NCBI GenBank assembly: GCA_035559715.1
Contig: DATMAW010000028.1
Coordinates: 1 to 16,352 of the forward strand
Direction: 5' to 3'
From: JACQHC01 sp035559715
Lineage (GTDB): Bacteria > Gemmatimonadota > Gemmatimonadetes > Gemmatimonadales > GWC2-71-9
DNA length: 16,352 nt
Shown here: in pieces, positions 16,001-16,352 of the stretch
Layout: every line of letters begins with the position of its first letter
Numbering within the stretch: the first letter of the stretch is position 1
Position numbers and translations under genes: made by a program
Notes under the pieces: model-generated
Database searches by the model: none
Told to the model about the DNA's origin: nothing
What the model saw: the letters and a program-made list of their open reading frames with translations, nothing else

Positions 16001-16020
16001 CGTCTCACCAGGGTGACCAT

Positions 16021-16134
16021 GGCGACGTCAGGCGATCGCAGACGATGACAGACGATCGCGGCCCCCGCGCCAGCGTCGGCCTGCTCCGGGATGCGCCCGT
16101 CGCCTGCGATCGCACGTCATCGCCTCGGATCGCC
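16021..16134. repeat. Decamer repeats forming an imperfect inverted repeat
   Basis: Four 10-bp units stand in a row at 16021-16060: ggcgacgtca, ggcgatcgca, gacgatgaca, gacgatcgcg. The reverse complement of 16102-16134 matches 16031-16063 at about 26 of 33 positions, with a 38-base loop. It lies 20 bp after the DUF971 stop and before the last gene, so it could serve as 3' hairpin or terminator of the yheT-DUF971 transcript. The unit is the same as in the spacer at 7281-7395, so this is a dispersed repeat family. GCGATCGC-like palindromes within it may also be methylation targets. Confidence 0.7.
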
Positions 16135-16143
16135 TTGTCGGGT

Positions 16144-16149
16144 AGGGGG
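16144..16149 (+). promoter_or_regulatory. Ribosome binding site before a CTG start
   Basis: AGGGGG, 7 bp before the CTG at 16157. Together with the family-typical N-terminus that follows, it is the reason for choosing CTG as the start of the last gene. Confidence 0.5.
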
Positions 16150-16156
16150 TAGGGAA

Positions 16157-16352
16157 CTGGACCCGGTCTGTCACACCCTGGTCGGCGCGGCGCTCGCGGA
16201 ATCCGGCCTGAAGCGGCGCGCGCCTGGCGGGACGGTGACGCTGCTGATCGGCGCCAACCTGCCGGACGTGGACGTTTTGTCGTACGCGTGGGGGCCGCTC
16301 AGTGCCCTCACGTTCCGGCGCGGATGGACGCATGGCGCCTTGGCCATGGCCG
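16157..16352 (+). CDS. YdjM/DUF457-type membrane metal-dependent hydrolase, N-terminal 65 residues (3' end outside window)
   Basis: The frame stays open to the right edge. The visible residues begin (L/M)DPVCHTLVGAALAESGLKRR, then a hydrophobic stretch TVTLLIGANLPDVDVL and RRGWTHGALAMA. This matches the start of predicted inner-membrane metal-dependent hydrolases related to YdjM/DUF457, whose early HTL, N-x-PD-x-D and WTHG motifs supply metal ligands; here they are His6, Asp37, Asp39 and His59. Members of this branch commonly begin MDxxTHTL, so the Leu codon CTG at 16157 is the natural start, with AGGGGG 7 bp upstream. An in-frame ATG at 16091 would add 22 residues (starting MRPSPAIARH) encoded by the decamer repeat, which I think unlikely. 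Substrate unknown. Confidence 0.8.
   Translation, partial: MDPVCHTLVGAALAESGLKRRAPGGTVTLLIGANLPDVDVLSYAWGPLSALTFRRGWTHGALAMA

Overview
The window is GC-rich DNA with tightly packed genes and probably comes from a Gemmatimonadota bacterium or a close relative. Three features point there: a eukaryotic-type Ser/Thr kinase fused to membrane helices, a TolB/FlgO-like domain and TPR repeats, next to the tail of a second copy; an outer-membrane protein joining a peptidase, a PD40 propeller and an Omp85-like barrel; and intergenic spacers of short 7- or 10-bp repeats. The assignment rests on recalled gene style only. A signal-peptide-bearing barrel protein with a C-terminal Phe, plus two lipoproteins, implies a diderm cell.

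Left part (1-3968, + strand): the C-terminus of one kinase/TPR paralogue (1-422), a 21-bp minisatellite that can encode a heptapeptide-repeat protein overlapping both neighbours (419-799), and a complete 1058-residue kinase/TPR protein (792-3968).

Middle (3991-7238, - strand): a likely operon of three exported proteins read from right to left. They are an unrecognised 576-residue protein, a TPR lipoprotein (start revised to GTG at 5431) and a DUF6174-like lipoprotein that overlaps it by 11 bp. It converges on the kinase gene with a 22-bp gap. A decamer-repeat spacer separates it from the next block.

Centre-right (7378-14499, - strand): an outer-membrane peptidase/PD40/Omp85-like protein, an AI-2E-family membrane protein and a two-domain M16 zinc protease (start revised to GTG at 10155). 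A hairpin of heptamer repeats lies between the first two.

Right edge (14703-16352, + strand): diverging from the barrel gene are a YheT-type alpha/beta hydrolase and a DUF971 protein joined by a 4-bp stop/start overlap. A second decamer-repeat inverted repeat follows, then the start of a YdjM/DUF457-type membrane metal-dependent hydrolase that appears to begin at CTG and runs off the window.

The most unusual items are the repeat ORF between the tandem kinase genes, the peptidase-propeller-barrel fusion, and the three repeat spacers sharing one design. I saw no tRNA, rRNA, CRISPR array, transposase or phage gene.
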